Source of the DNA: Psittacicella hinzii
GTDB taxonomy: Bacteria; Pseudomonadota; Gammaproteobacteria; Enterobacterales; Psittacicellaceae
Direction: 5' to 3'
Length of the DNA: 52,926 nucleotides
NCBI RefSeq assembly: GCF_003585935.1
Contig: NZ_NRJG01000020.1
Span: 1 to 52,926 of the forward strand
Positions within the stretch are counted from its first letter, which is position 1; the number at the start of each line of letters is the position of its first letter. A model generated the notes under the pieces. It was given only the letters and a program-made list of their open reading frames with translations, searched no databases and was not told the DNA's origin. The position numbers were made by a program, and so were the translations under genes. Of this stretch, positions 45,101-52,926 are shown piece after piece.

Positions 45101-46107
45101 TTTAAGTATTCTGGTAAATCTGCTTGCTGACGCGCAATGGCTTGTTCACTTACGGCTAGAGGTACTGATTCATGAGTGTTATCACCATTGAGGCTTTGTA
45201 CTTTTACGATCCCTGATGAGTTTAGAGTAGTAAAAGCTTGTCCATAAGTCAGCTTATCTAAAGCGCGAATTACAGACGGAGCAATTTTTTCACTTAAAGC
45301 TGGTTTGCGGATCAGGAAGAATGCACCACGATAGAAGTTAAAAACATTCGACGGGTTAATTTCTTGTTGCCCTAAAATCGAATTTAACTTATAGGTGTAA
45401 CTGCTTACATCGGTATCGATCTGGCTTTCAGGATAAATGCCTAAATTATCTAATTCTTCTTTGCTTAGTTGGGCAAAAGAGGCATTTTTATCATAGCTTA
45501 AGAAGATGTATTTAGTGTTATTTAAGTATTGACGTTCTTCTGCGGTCGTACGCTGCTCTAAAGCTACAAGTTGTTCTTGCGTACAAAGATCTCTTTGTAA
45601 TTGTCCACTTAAACCATAACTCGCGAGAATACTTTCTAAACGCCATGCCCATTCAGGATGAAGATTAACTTGATCTTCACACACTAAAACCCACTGTCCA
45701 TTAGCAATATTCGGATCTAAAGCAACATGAGCTAACAGATTATTAACGCTAATAGCTTCGTTTACGCTTTGGATCGATAAGACAGTTGAAGGTAAAGGTG
45801 AACACTGTTCTTTGTACTTATAAAAGTCAAAATAGGGTTGGAGTGCTTTTAAGAATGGGGCATGCTCATATTCGTCAGTAGTAAAACCTGGAGCATTAAT
45901 ATCAAACTCAAAAGCAGGATGGTACAAATTAGCCATCTCTTGGCTAATTTGTCCACGTTCAAGCATAAGCTTAACAATGTCTACCCCTTTAATTGGAGTA
46001 AACATTGCTGCATATGGTTGATGAAAAAAGTCTAGTTCCGGCTTATTACCGGTAGGCATTTCTATAACAAATTTAGGAATGCTGGCTAAAAGGGGTAATT
46101 TAGTCAT
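42175..46107 (-). CDS. Multi-module GT25 protein B (1310 aa), two modules with E-D-D
   Basis: This gene has four GT25-like modules and is the best preserved of the set. Module 3 is canonical: KKYVINLPSSVDRLQAFMQQ, QPGEYGCSLSHTQIL, WVMIIEDDTKLHPDWYNLL (about nt 43330-43385) and GAGFYLIKKRLL. Module 4 keeps FIVEDDQELIHDY (42556-42608), but its LSH is LAH and the Trp is Tyr. Module 1, starting IPKFVIEMPTGNKPELDFFH, has WVLVCEDQVNLHPEW (45640-45700). Module 2, starting GYDYLSNIRKYV, has FVLIAKDRALLRPSWY (44515-44572). No signal peptide or membrane helix is seen. It begins 5 nt after the gene A stop with no clear ribosome site and is probably translationally coupled. Role in LOS or capsule sugar transfer is inferred from the family. 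Confidence 0.85.
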   Translation of the reverse strand: MTKLPLLASIPKFVIEMPTGNKPELDFFHQPYAAMFTPIKGVDIVKLMLERGQISQEMANLYHPAFEFDINAPGFTTDEYEHAPFLKALQPYFDFYKYKEQCSPLPSTVLSIQSVNEAISVNNLLAHVALDPNIANGQWVLVCEDQVNLHPEWAWRLESILASYGLSGQLQRDLCTQEQLVALEQRTTAEERQYLNNTKYIFLSYDKNASFAQLSKEELDNLGIYPESQIDTDVSSYTYKLNSILGQQEINPSNVFNFYRGAFFLIRKPALSEKIAPSVIRALDKLTYGQAFTTLNSSGIVKVQSLNGDNTHESVPLAVSEQAIARQQADLPEYLKQTTANWQEYHTLLPFDGNLYWTKDAVHFIMEFTTHSVAMANPALGVHTRKDNANNLHDAQAQQLALQASMALGFEQQSHAITSHGYDYLSNIRKYVMTTTDNQQYLGRFFSQENTKNFTAWPLPSIEKWDLEQVEQSYYYPIDMQRSQPVQPRLETTALTLAQRELLLSIVNDQTIADDDFVLIAKDRALLRPSWYNTLNKAIGFMHQRYPECNLLFTGIGAVESGFRPIDDPNFNTKLELLRKNNLHTQQQDWVHPLGADLEAAVSSSYIFSEYPLVLIRKKALTQKLQADDYRDRSKLYLDRYASLFEFKVGSCLWLNPSLALVYSQEKISQNPSAATQEDHSVDYLLHGEVEQQDLNKLIAEYPGKPQDMQQALIQAQIERINPLPATKLPTDEDITRADYYKTGELNAPYVPENLDTSDLTAEQAAKIAADKPWYFGTDVPITELIAQQEPELQAKIQQKSPELQNLAGYARAGFLPDKLAKVKKYVINLPSSVDRLQAFMQQSHIADFYVHHAVIGKNLNQEEKEAAFDIPRYHARYNREMQPGEYGCSLSHTQILRKALYDPELDLDDWVMIIEDDTKLHPDWYNLLNQILIYVEYHLRDRVMIINGAQNQVPHFNFLEPEEFCSVHSLNSIVPGYHEIAPDTLGIGLLQKPFPAGAGFYLIKKRLLVAERKRIEGKIDWVGDDIAAYYRFRPGMFAYTNPQMGYDDTALESILNAERIASLEREKIKLRSVPLTSPSEYLQASHYFVIQKSLSEEEINRKFPGFTIIPFKDYAALPRAEQEELFDFERFKQSYGREITPAELNLTLAHQAAWNHILQMPISNFTFHFIVEDDQELIHDYKYKLNCLCDYVDTRLDLDTLLIMTSNSIQEQSFENKLPYEQWEANHLFVPEDKYFHVNDEIDIGVTTRKTPNGSGSYIFLKFVPSVQHHYLTNGTKRFFLASDYVLGMPYSVKSIAVCQPPMTISSQK

Positions 46108-46112
46108 AAATA

Positions 46113-49100
46113 TTAAGACAGTTGTTTAGCTACTATTAAGTCAGCTAATTTTCTTAAATCTAGTTGGTACTGATATACAGTTGCTTGCTCGTTTGCAGAA
46201 TTTGCAACTAAAGAGCTCTTAGAAGCAGACGTTTCCTGTTGTTTGTTTACCTGCTCGCTATAAGCTTGATGGTTGTTAGTTACTTTGTCCTCATTGCTAG
46301 CGTTAGCTTTAGATTCAGCTTTAAGCTCTGCTTTAGGTTCTTTCTTGCTGCCTTTAAAGAGGTTGCGGAAAAAGCCACCTTTAGTTTTACTTTGTGCTTG
46401 AGAGATCCTTACAGCAGCAGTAGTAGTTTCAGCATTTGCAGTAGCGTCGGTACTTACAGTAGTGTCACTATTAGCAGAAGTGTCACCGTCAGAAACTGAA
46501 TGAGAATTACTTTCTGCAGTAGCTTCTGCTTCGGCGGTTGTAGAAGAATTTACTTGCTTAGCAGTAACTACTTGCGGCTCACAGCTTAAAGTACTAGTTA
46601 ACTCAGCAAGGCTTAATTGTAAATCTTTGGCTAATTGCGCAAACTGCTTCTCACTTAGTTCTAGGTCATGTAATGCAACGCTTGAGTTTAAGCTTTGTTG
46701 CATTAGTTCATAAGCGAGTAAGCTTGTTTGTTGCGCTTCAACATCCAGAGCTAAAGGAGCTAAGTGGGTAACTATGCCGTTTATCGCTAACGCAGCAACC
46801 GTTTCTCCTGCTGCAAGTTGTTGCACAATCTTAGGTAAAGCTCGTTTAGCGACAATAATCCCTCCTAAAGAAGCTAAAGTAGCGGTACTAACTTGCTCGT
46901 TAGTAAGAGATATGTCACTTGAAGTTACATTATCTGTTGTACTTGTTGCACTAGTCTCATTTGTGTTAGTACTTGAAGTAGTGCTTGAGGTATTAGTACT
47001 ATTAACCGGTAAAATAATAAAGATTGGTACTTCACCTGCACGTACAAATGCTTGAGTTAAAGCTTGATTTGCTTGCTTATACCAATCTGCACTAAAACAT
47101 GCCGTACGTGGCACTAGGAGTAAATAATCGTAAGCAAGAATACTTTGATCAGCGTTTACTTGTTGAGCAAGAGTTTGTAAATTGCTTAAGCTTAAATCTT
47201 GCAGTAGTGCAGCTAGATCTAACTTAGAAGTTGCTTCTTGCAGGTTTGTACTATGGTTAAGGGCAAGAGTATTACATAGTTGGAAATCGACCGTGTTCTC
47301 TTGCGCAAAGAAGTTACCTAAAACTTCTTGACTAGTTGCACTATTACCTAAAGTGGTATAAGAGATACTTGCTGCAGGAGTAATAAAACCTAAAGCATCT
47401 AAGTGACTACTATGGGCTGCAGCTGGTGCAAGTACATATTTACGCATGGTTGCTAAATAGTCATAACCAGTACTTAGTGTACCTTTTTGATAATTTACAT
47501 CATAGAGAGCTTGACTTATAGTTGCCCAAGCATTTGCTACTGCTGGTTGCTCTTGAGCTAAAAGCATACCTAAACTTGGGATTGCATTAGCGACAACGGT
47601 TTGTCCTTGTTGCCAATTACTAAATGCTCCAGCTAAGAGTGAATAACGTCCTTGAGGGACACAAGGTTGCCAGCCTAGTTTTTGCAGGATTTTACTGTGA
47701 GCTTGACTAGTAGTAAAACCAGCTTGATCTAAACTTATGCTCGTAGTACTAGCGATATGGTTCTGTAGTAGGGCTCGTTTAGAGACTAAAAAACCAGCAG
47801 CTCCCGTACCTTGTAAAGCTTGTAAAAACTCTAAGCCGAGATGTATATCTTGCTCAGCTACTTGCGGATAAGCACTTGGACTAGTGCTTAAATTTAGATG
47901 TACTTGATGAGCGGCAATGCTAACTAGGTTGCTTGGATGTTTATGCGGATTATCGACATTTACCCAATTAGCAAGAGTTAAGTCTTTAGCTTGATAGAGT
48001 TGGTTCCCTAATTTAATTAAACCGGTACGTACCAGACGATCTAGTAAAGCTACTAAAGCATGTTCACCACGTGCTAGAGCCGTTTGTAAATATTCAGGGA
48101 GTTCGCTATAAGCTTGCAGTAAAGCTTGGCGATAGGTTTGTTTATAAGCTACAAAGTTTTCTTGCTCGGAACTTTGAGCTGAACTTTTAGCTGTACTTTG
48201 AGCTACAATTTGTTCTGTGCTTTGAACTGTGCTTTGTGTAGCGTTAGTATTAGCGTCAGTATCCTTTGTAGCTGAAGCTAATTCACTATCAGTGTTAGCA
48301 AAGCTTATATCAACGCGAGAGCTAGCAGGGTTAGCAGTGTTTGCTTTTACTCGAAGAGCTTGTAGTTCTGCATTGTTCGCTAGAGATTGCTGTAAGATTG
48401 TTACTAGTTGCAGATACTGCTCAACACGTAAGCGCCAATCTGGTAAGAGTTTTAACTCTTCATTAACTACCATTACCCACTCTTGCTCTTGGAGTTGCGA
48501 GTTTTGGGCAATGTATTGGTAAATGAGGCGTTGCGTTACTGCGGCATTAATTTGCTTAAGGGTAAATTTACCTTGTAATTGCGCGGCTTGCGCTTTAGTA
48601 CCTTGCCAAAACAGACGTAAACGTAATAAGCCTTTAGTACCTAAAGTAGCTTGTGTCTTATCGCTAAGAAGTGAGGCAATGTCAACTAAATCACTTGCTG
48701 CGTCAGAGGCTGTAATAATTGTTTGTCCCCAAGCATTAGTGCTAAGTTGTTGGCTATTGGTAAGCGCGGTGTTTTGTAGCGTATGTTTGTCTAGGTTAGC
48801 GGCTTTGTTAGTGCTAGCTTTTTTATGCGCTTGAAGATTAGTGCTTTGCGCTAATAGTTCATTAGCTAAAGCTTCTCCGTAAGCTACTAACGGTGCTAGT
48901 TCTAGAGTTAAAGCACTAGCGCGAGCTAAACTATGTTGTAAACGCTCTAAATAGTCTGTATGAGTTGCATACAGAGGAGCTTGCGTTACCAGATCTGGTA
49001 AGGCTTGCGTATCTAGATCACTTGGCACGAGATAACCAAAACGTACTAATTGTTGTACAAAGTACTGATCATCGCTCAAGCGTCCAGCCTGAAAGCCGCT

Positions 49101-49223
49101 AAATTGCGTAAATTCTTCGGCATAAGGCTGCGTATAGAAATCTGCTGCTATCTTAGAATCACTACCCCACACGATTTTGCAAAGGTTAGTGACTTCTGGC
49201 AAAGATAAGAATGAGTTTTTCAT
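46113..49223 (-). CDS. Multi-module GT25-like protein A (1036 aa), first gene, motifs lost
   Basis: This is the first gene of the operon. Two degenerate GT25-like modules are visible. Module 1 has WVMVVNEELKLLPDW (about nt 48430-48495). Module 2 starts GYDYLATMRKYV, includes FFAQENTVDF, and has YLLLVPRTACFSADWY (47076-47137). Neither keeps E-D-D. Between and after them lie long Ser/Thr/Asn/Gln-rich stretches (nt 46920-47000, 48180-48350). The C-terminal 150 residues are Ser/Thr/Ala/Glu-rich, with a single basic-aromatic patch GGFFRNLFKGSKKEPK (about nt 46330-46380) that could bind membrane. No signal peptide or clear ribosome site is seen at ATG 49223. Family membership rests on alignment with genes B-D. 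Confidence 0.72.
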   Translation of the reverse strand: MKNSFLSLPEVTNLCKIVWGSDSKIAADFYTQPYAEEFTQFSGFQAGRLSDDQYFVQQLVRFGYLVPSDLDTQALPDLVTQAPLYATHTDYLERLQHSLARASALTLELAPLVAYGEALANELLAQSTNLQAHKKASTNKAANLDKHTLQNTALTNSQQLSTNAWGQTIITASDAASDLVDIASLLSDKTQATLGTKGLLRLRLFWQGTKAQAAQLQGKFTLKQINAAVTQRLIYQYIAQNSQLQEQEWVMVVNEELKLLPDWRLRVEQYLQLVTILQQSLANNAELQALRVKANTANPASSRVDISFANTDSELASATKDTDANTNATQSTVQSTEQIVAQSTAKSSAQSSEQENFVAYKQTYRQALLQAYSELPEYLQTALARGEHALVALLDRLVRTGLIKLGNQLYQAKDLTLANWVNVDNPHKHPSNLVSIAAHQVHLNLSTSPSAYPQVAEQDIHLGLEFLQALQGTGAAGFLVSKRALLQNHIASTTSISLDQAGFTTSQAHSKILQKLGWQPCVPQGRYSLLAGAFSNWQQGQTVVANAIPSLGMLLAQEQPAVANAWATISQALYDVNYQKGTLSTGYDYLATMRKYVLAPAAAHSSHLDALGFITPAASISYTTLGNSATSQEVLGNFFAQENTVDFQLCNTLALNHSTNLQEATSKLDLAALLQDLSLSNLQTLAQQVNADQSILAYDYLLLVPRTACFSADWYKQANQALTQAFVRAGEVPIFIILPVNSTNTSSTTSSTNTNETSATSTTDNVTSSDISLTNEQVSTATLASLGGIIVAKRALPKIVQQLAAGETVAALAINGIVTHLAPLALDVEAQQTSLLAYELMQQSLNSSVALHDLELSEKQFAQLAKDLQLSLAELTSTLSCEPQVVTAKQVNSSTTAEAEATAESNSHSVSDGDTSANSDTTVSTDATANAETTTAAVRISQAQSKTKGGFFRNLFKGSKKEPKAELKAESKANASNEDKVTNNHQAYSEQVNKQQETSASKSSLVANSANEQATVYQYQLDLRKLADLIVAKQLS

Positions 49224-49526
49224 GGATAAATCGAATAATAATTTAGCTTAAAAGTAAAAGCTTACTCTTAAGTTAGACAATTTTTTACGTCTTATATTTT
49301 ACTACATAATGCCCTTTAGTTATGTCTGATAGTTCTGCTTGTCCTGCGCAAAGGTTGAGCTTGATATACTTCGCGTTTGATTGCTGATATATGGTAAAAT
49401 TTAAGGACTTTTTCATCCCTAATTAACCAAGATTTATGTGAATGGCAATCCCATTCAAGTCAGAGCTTACCAGTTAAGGCTTAAGTAACCTTAATTTGTG
49501 AGAAATGACCTAAAAGTAGATATTCT
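49224..49526. promoter_or_regulatory. Divergent intergenic region of GT25 operon and polA
   Basis: The 303-nt gap must hold promoters for both directions. AT-rich -10-like words are present (TAAAAT at 49395 on plus; TAAAAT-like words near 49295 on minus), but no matched -35/-10 pair convinces me. No gene is seen. Confidence 0.4.
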
Positions 49527-52500
49527 ATGTTTGATCAAACCTTATACATTATTGATGGTACGGCCTTAATTTTTCGTAACTATCATGTCTTCTTAGATTT
49601 ATATTTAAATTCGAAAAAACAAGATACCGGTGCTATTAACGGTACTATTACTTCTTTAAATGCTCTGTGGCGTAATCAGTTACCAGAAAACATTGTGGTA
49701 GTTTTTGACCCAAAGAGTCCGTCGTTCCGTCAAGAAATTTATAGCGAATATAAAGGACATCGTGCCTCACCTGATGAACAATTAAAAGCACAGTTTGAAC
49801 CGATTATTAAACTTATTAAAGCCATGGGTTTCCCAGTGCGTATTATTGATGGCTATGAGGCCGATGACGTAATCGGGACTATTGCTAAGTATCACAGTGC
49901 TAAAGGGCATCACGTAATTATTGAGTCGCGCGATAAAGACTTTATTCAGCTAATCGATGAACATATTAGTCTAAGTGATGAAGGTAAGTCTAGCTATGAT
50001 CTAAAAAATGCTCATACTAAATTTGGTGTACCAATTGAGTACACAATTGACTTCTTAGCCCTTTGTGGTGATAGTGCTGATAATATTCCAGGGGTAAAAA
50101 ATGTCGGAGAGAAGTCAGCGGCTGCCATTATTAATGGTTATGGTGGTTTAGAAGACATTTACCGTGCAATCGATAATGGAGAGTTTACCAAACAAGTAAC
50201 TAATCTCCGTCCAGAAACCCTAGCGAAGCGTTTACTTGAAGGACGTGAGAATGCTTTCTTATCGTATAAACTAGCAACTATTTACACCCAAGTGCCGCTC
50301 GAGAATATTGAGTTAGAAGATTTTGTGATGCAAGATCCGGATGTAAACAAAATCTTGCAAATTGTTGAAGAGTACGAATTAAATTCTTTACGTAGTTCTT
50401 TAATGGCAAATACGCTGCACTTCTTAGAAGATAAACAAGATTTAGTACAACCTGGGATTGCAGCCTATCATTCTGAGCATGGAATGTTTGAATCACGTCC
50501 GTTCCTGAAAATCAATAAAACTGCGATCAAGCATTTAACACCTGAAGAGCGTCAAGAAGTATTTAATACAGGTTTGCTGCCTGATGGTACTCCTGCTAGT
50601 GAAGCTCCAGCTTCATCACGTGCGCGCGCCAACAGTAAAACAAAAAGTTCGAAGAGCTCTAAAGGAGCAAAAGCAGATAAACAAGAAGCTTATATTTGTA
50701 CGGAGCAAGATTTAGCTCTCTTAGCAAGTACCGAGAAGTTTGCGGTTGATCTTACGAACTACTCTGACAAGATTGTTGAGCAACAATTAATTAATCTCTC
50801 GAGCGTAAGTGATGAGTTACCCGCTCTTACTTCATTAGAAGCTAAGCAACAAGTTTTTAGTCGAGCTTTACAAGCTAGTCCTTTAATGAGTGCTTTAGCA
50901 CAGGCGGCACAAGTAAGTTTGCTCTGGGAATTCAACCCACTACATAAAACACCTGTGGCTCTAAAAGTACTGGTTGAAAGTCAAACAGACACAGCAGCGC
51001 AAGAGGCCAACCAACAGGCTCTAGCGCAAGAGAAACAAGTTGCGGCATTAGATAGTAACTATGTACGTCCGGCATGGCAAACAGAGTTTGCAAGTCGCCA
51101 AGTATTTAGCTTATCGTTTGAAGGAGTTCAAGAATTACTTACCGGACAAATCTTTGTTGCTAAAGAGAAATCTGCGCAATATGTAACCGAAAATTTTAAA
51201 GCTTTTGTGGGGGCTTTTAAAGAGTTAGTAGTTTTACCTCTTTTGGATCAGAAGTATGCGCATATTCCAGTTTTAGTAAGTGACTTAAAAGATCTAGCAC
51301 ATATTTGTGCTTTAGACTTAGCAACCGTACAACAAGTAGGCGCGAATGTGCATGATCTCAAAGTGCTAGCTTATACACGTAACTCAGCAGTTAAAGATAC
51401 TAATATTGCTGGTTATGCGAAAGCTTTTACTGGTCTAGACTTTACGCCAATTAAATACTTAAAAACTAAAGTTGATCTTGAGCAAATTATGACAGCGCTA
51501 AATGAAAGTATTGCCTTTATGCCAGTACTTTATAGTTGCTGTAAAACCCTTGCGCAAAGTTCACTTTACGCGCAAGTTGAACAACCTCTATGGAAATACC
51601 TCTATGCCATGGAAGTTAATGGGGTTAAAGTTGACTATACGCGTCTCAAAGCTGTTGCTCAAGCTTTACAGGCTGAAATTGCACAAGTTGAAGCTAAGGT
51701 TTATGAGTTAGCCGGACAAGAGTTTAATATTAACTCTCCAAAACAAACCGGACAAATCCTGTTTGAAAAACTCATGTTACCAGACATGAATAATGGTTCG
51801 ACCAGTGCTGAAGCTTTACGTGAGTTATCGCATCCAATTATTGAGCCGATTTTAGAGTACCGCTCATTAACGACTATTATTAGTACCCACGTATTACCGC
51901 TAATTGAACTCGCTAAAGCGAATAAAGAGCAAATGATCCACACCACGTTCCAACAAACGCAAGTGGTAACTGGACGTTTATCATCGCAAGATCCAAACTT
52001 ACAAAACGTACCAGCACGTTCAGATATAGCTAAAGAAATCCGTGCGAGCTTTGTAGCCCAACCTGGCTATAAGATTGTAAGTTTCGACTATAGTCAAATC
52101 GAGTTAAGAGTTTCTGCATGTTTATCACAAGATGAGCATATGTTAGAAGCTTTTGCCCATGGAGAAGATATCCACGCTCGTACAGCTTCTAAACTTTTCA
52201 ATGTTGCACTATATCAAGTAGAGTACAAACAACGTCAAATTGCTAAAGCGATTAACTTCGGTTTAAACTATGGGAAAACGGCTTATAGTTTATCAATCGA
52301 ATTAGGCATTAGCCGTCAAGATGCTAAAGCTTATATTGATAGTTACTTTGAGACCTATCCAAGCATTAAGGGCTTTATTGATAAGACAATTAATAAAGCA
52401 AGCAGTTGTATGTACGTACAAACAATTGAAGGGCGAGTAATTCCATTACCACGCATTCAGTCGACAATTCGTCCGGTAGCTGAGGCGGAAAAACGTAATG

Positions 52501-52757
52501 CGACTAACTATCCAATCCAAGGTTCGGCTGCCGAAATTATTAAAATCGCCATGGTGGCTTTAAATAAAGCTATTACTGAGAAAATGCCAGAAGTGCTACC
52601 GTTATTACAAGTACACGATGAGTTAGTATTCTCGATTCCAGAACACTTAATTTATAACTATGTGCCACAAATTAAGCAATTAATGGAAGAGTGTGTAAGC
52701 TTACCAGGAGTGAACTTATTAGTAGAATTCTCGGTAGGTGATCACTGGAAAAAATAA
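49527..52757 (+). CDS. polA: DNA polymerase I, proofreading domain degraded
   Basis: PolA removes RNA primers and fills gaps in replication and repair. It is 1076 aa (E. coli 928). The N-terminal 5'-3' nuclease is intact (IDGTALIFRNYH, GYEADDVIGT, DKDFIQL, GDSADNIPGVKNVGEKSA). The polymerase has motif A FDYSQIELR (Asp 854), motif B AKAINFGLNYGKTAY and motif C QVHDELVF (Asp 1031). Between them a Ser/Lys/Ala-rich linker (nt about 50584-50685) leads into a diverged 3'-5' exonuclease region. There the D-x-E motif reads FAVDLTN, with Thr for Glu, and the late Y-x-A-x-D-A-D region reads NESIAFM, so proofreading is probably lost. No clear ribosome site precedes the ATG. A terminator follows. Confidence 0.95.
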   Translation: MFDQTLYIIDGTALIFRNYHVFLDLYLNSKKQDTGAINGTITSLNALWRNQLPENIVVVFDPKSPSFRQEIYSEYKGHRASPDEQLKAQFEPIIKLIKAMGFPVRIIDGYEADDVIGTIAKYHSAKGHHVIIESRDKDFIQLIDEHISLSDEGKSSYDLKNAHTKFGVPIEYTIDFLALCGDSADNIPGVKNVGEKSAAAIINGYGGLEDIYRAIDNGEFTKQVTNLRPETLAKRLLEGRENAFLSYKLATIYTQVPLENIELEDFVMQDPDVNKILQIVEEYELNSLRSSLMANTLHFLEDKQDLVQPGIAAYHSEHGMFESRPFLKINKTAIKHLTPEERQEVFNTGLLPDGTPASEAPASSRARANSKTKSSKSSKGAKADKQEAYICTEQDLALLASTEKFAVDLTNYSDKIVEQQLINLSSVSDELPALTSLEAKQQVFSRALQASPLMSALAQAAQVSLLWEFNPLHKTPVALKVLVESQTDTAAQEANQQALAQEKQVAALDSNYVRPAWQTEFASRQVFSLSFEGVQELLTGQIFVAKEKSAQYVTENFKAFVGAFKELVVLPLLDQKYAHIPVLVSDLKDLAHICALDLATVQQVGANVHDLKVLAYTRNSAVKDTNIAGYAKAFTGLDFTPIKYLKTKVDLEQIMTALNESIAFMPVLYSCCKTLAQSSLYAQVEQPLWKYLYAMEVNGVKVDYTRLKAVAQALQAEIAQVEAKVYELAGQEFNINSPKQTGQILFEKLMLPDMNNGSTSAEALRELSHPIIEPILEYRSLTTIISTHVLPLIELAKANKEQMIHTTFQQTQVVTGRLSSQDPNLQNVPARSDIAKEIRASFVAQPGYKIVSFDYSQIELRVSACLSQDEHMLEAFAHGEDIHARTASKLFNVALYQVEYKQRQIAKAINFGLNYGKTAYSLSIELGISRQDAKAYIDSYFETYPSIKGFIDKTINKASSCMYVQTIEGRVIPLPRIQSTIRPVAEAEKRNATNYPIQGSAAEIIKIAMVALNKAITEKMPEVLPLLQVHDELVFSIPEHLIYNYVPQIKQLMEECVSLPGVNLLVEFSVGDHWKK

Positions 52758-52804
52758 CTTGGCAAGTTTGGATCATTTTGAGGGTACAGCTTTGATAGAG
52801 ATTT

Positions 52805-52836
52805 ACAACCTAATTTTTACCATAGATTAAGGTTGT
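52805..52836 (+). repeat. Hairpin downstream of polA
   Basis: ACAACCTAAT near 52804 and ATTAAGGTTGT near 52826 are complementary arms with one mismatch. It lies just before the stronger terminator hairpin. Confidence 0.45.
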
Positions 52837-52843
52837 GAGAATA

Positions 52844-52886
52844 GTTAAGGGTAGAGAGGAGTTCCTCTCTACCCTTAACCTATTTT
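52844..52886 (+). terminator. Intrinsic terminator after polA
   Basis: GTTAAGGGTAGAGAGG (52844-52859) pairs perfectly with 52864-52879 (loop AGTT), then CTATTTTG. The 16-bp stem is strong and the T-run short. Confidence 0.8.
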
Positions 52887-52926
52887 GTAAACCTAATCGA
52901 TAGTCATATTTTGTAATTTTGGAATA

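Overview
The window comes from an AT-rich gammaproteobacterium. The gene content (class I adenylate cyclase, CpdA, BamD, LolA, RapZ, HflK/HflC, NqrM next to ApbE, NanM, PTS sucrose genes) and the order apbE-nqrM-mnmA with bamD close by resemble Pasteurellales such as Haemophilus. A relative of Pasteurellales with expanded proteins is my inference; no rRNA or other definitive marker is present.

Left edge (1-2240): the 3' end of a group II intron (reverse transcriptase C-terminus plus domains V/VI) lies just upstream of a CRP-like site and cpdA, the cAMP phosphodiesterase gene, whose first metal-binding motif has Gly in place of Asp. 2560-8162: envelope genes bamD and lolA on the plus strand converge on apbE, nqrM, mnmA and rapZ on the minus strand. 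A 13-bp minisatellite lies between apbE and nqrM. 9094-13044: sucrose uptake and cleavage (scrA as an EIIBCA fusion, then scrB). 13551-17289: a small membrane protein behind a good CRP-like site, nanM (sialic acid mutarotase) and an orphan oppA. 17513-22627, minus strand: a secreted protein of unknown function, a Bcr/CflA-type MFS exporter, and hflK-hflC.

24034-34485: one open frame of 3483 codons encodes a class I adenylate cyclase about four times the normal length. The catalytic core is intact, and very long Ala/Thr/Gln/Asn/Ser/Glu-rich segments split the rest of the protein. 34527-49223: four consecutive, nearly abutting minus-strand genes encode giant proteins (1036, 1310, 1341 and 1204 aa) built from repeated glycosyltransferase family 25 (LPS/LOS type) modules. 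I count at least 13 modules. Only three keep the full E-D-D motif, one keeps E-D-N, and the rest are degenerate, yet nearly all keep the surrounding hydrophobic strand and a tryptophan. This block and the giant cyclase are the most unusual parts. 49527-52757: polA, with a Ser/Lys-rich linker and a degraded proofreading domain.

A theme links the regions: cAMP synthesis (cyaA), degradation (cpdA), two CRP-like sites sharing a 27-nt element, and PTS sugar import lie together, so much of the window can be read as a cAMP/carbon-source circuit. The second theme is expansion of normally compact proteins by low-complexity sequence (CyaA, GT25 proteins, HflK/HflC tails, PolA linker). All functional statements rest on motif recognition by eye. 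No database search was run.
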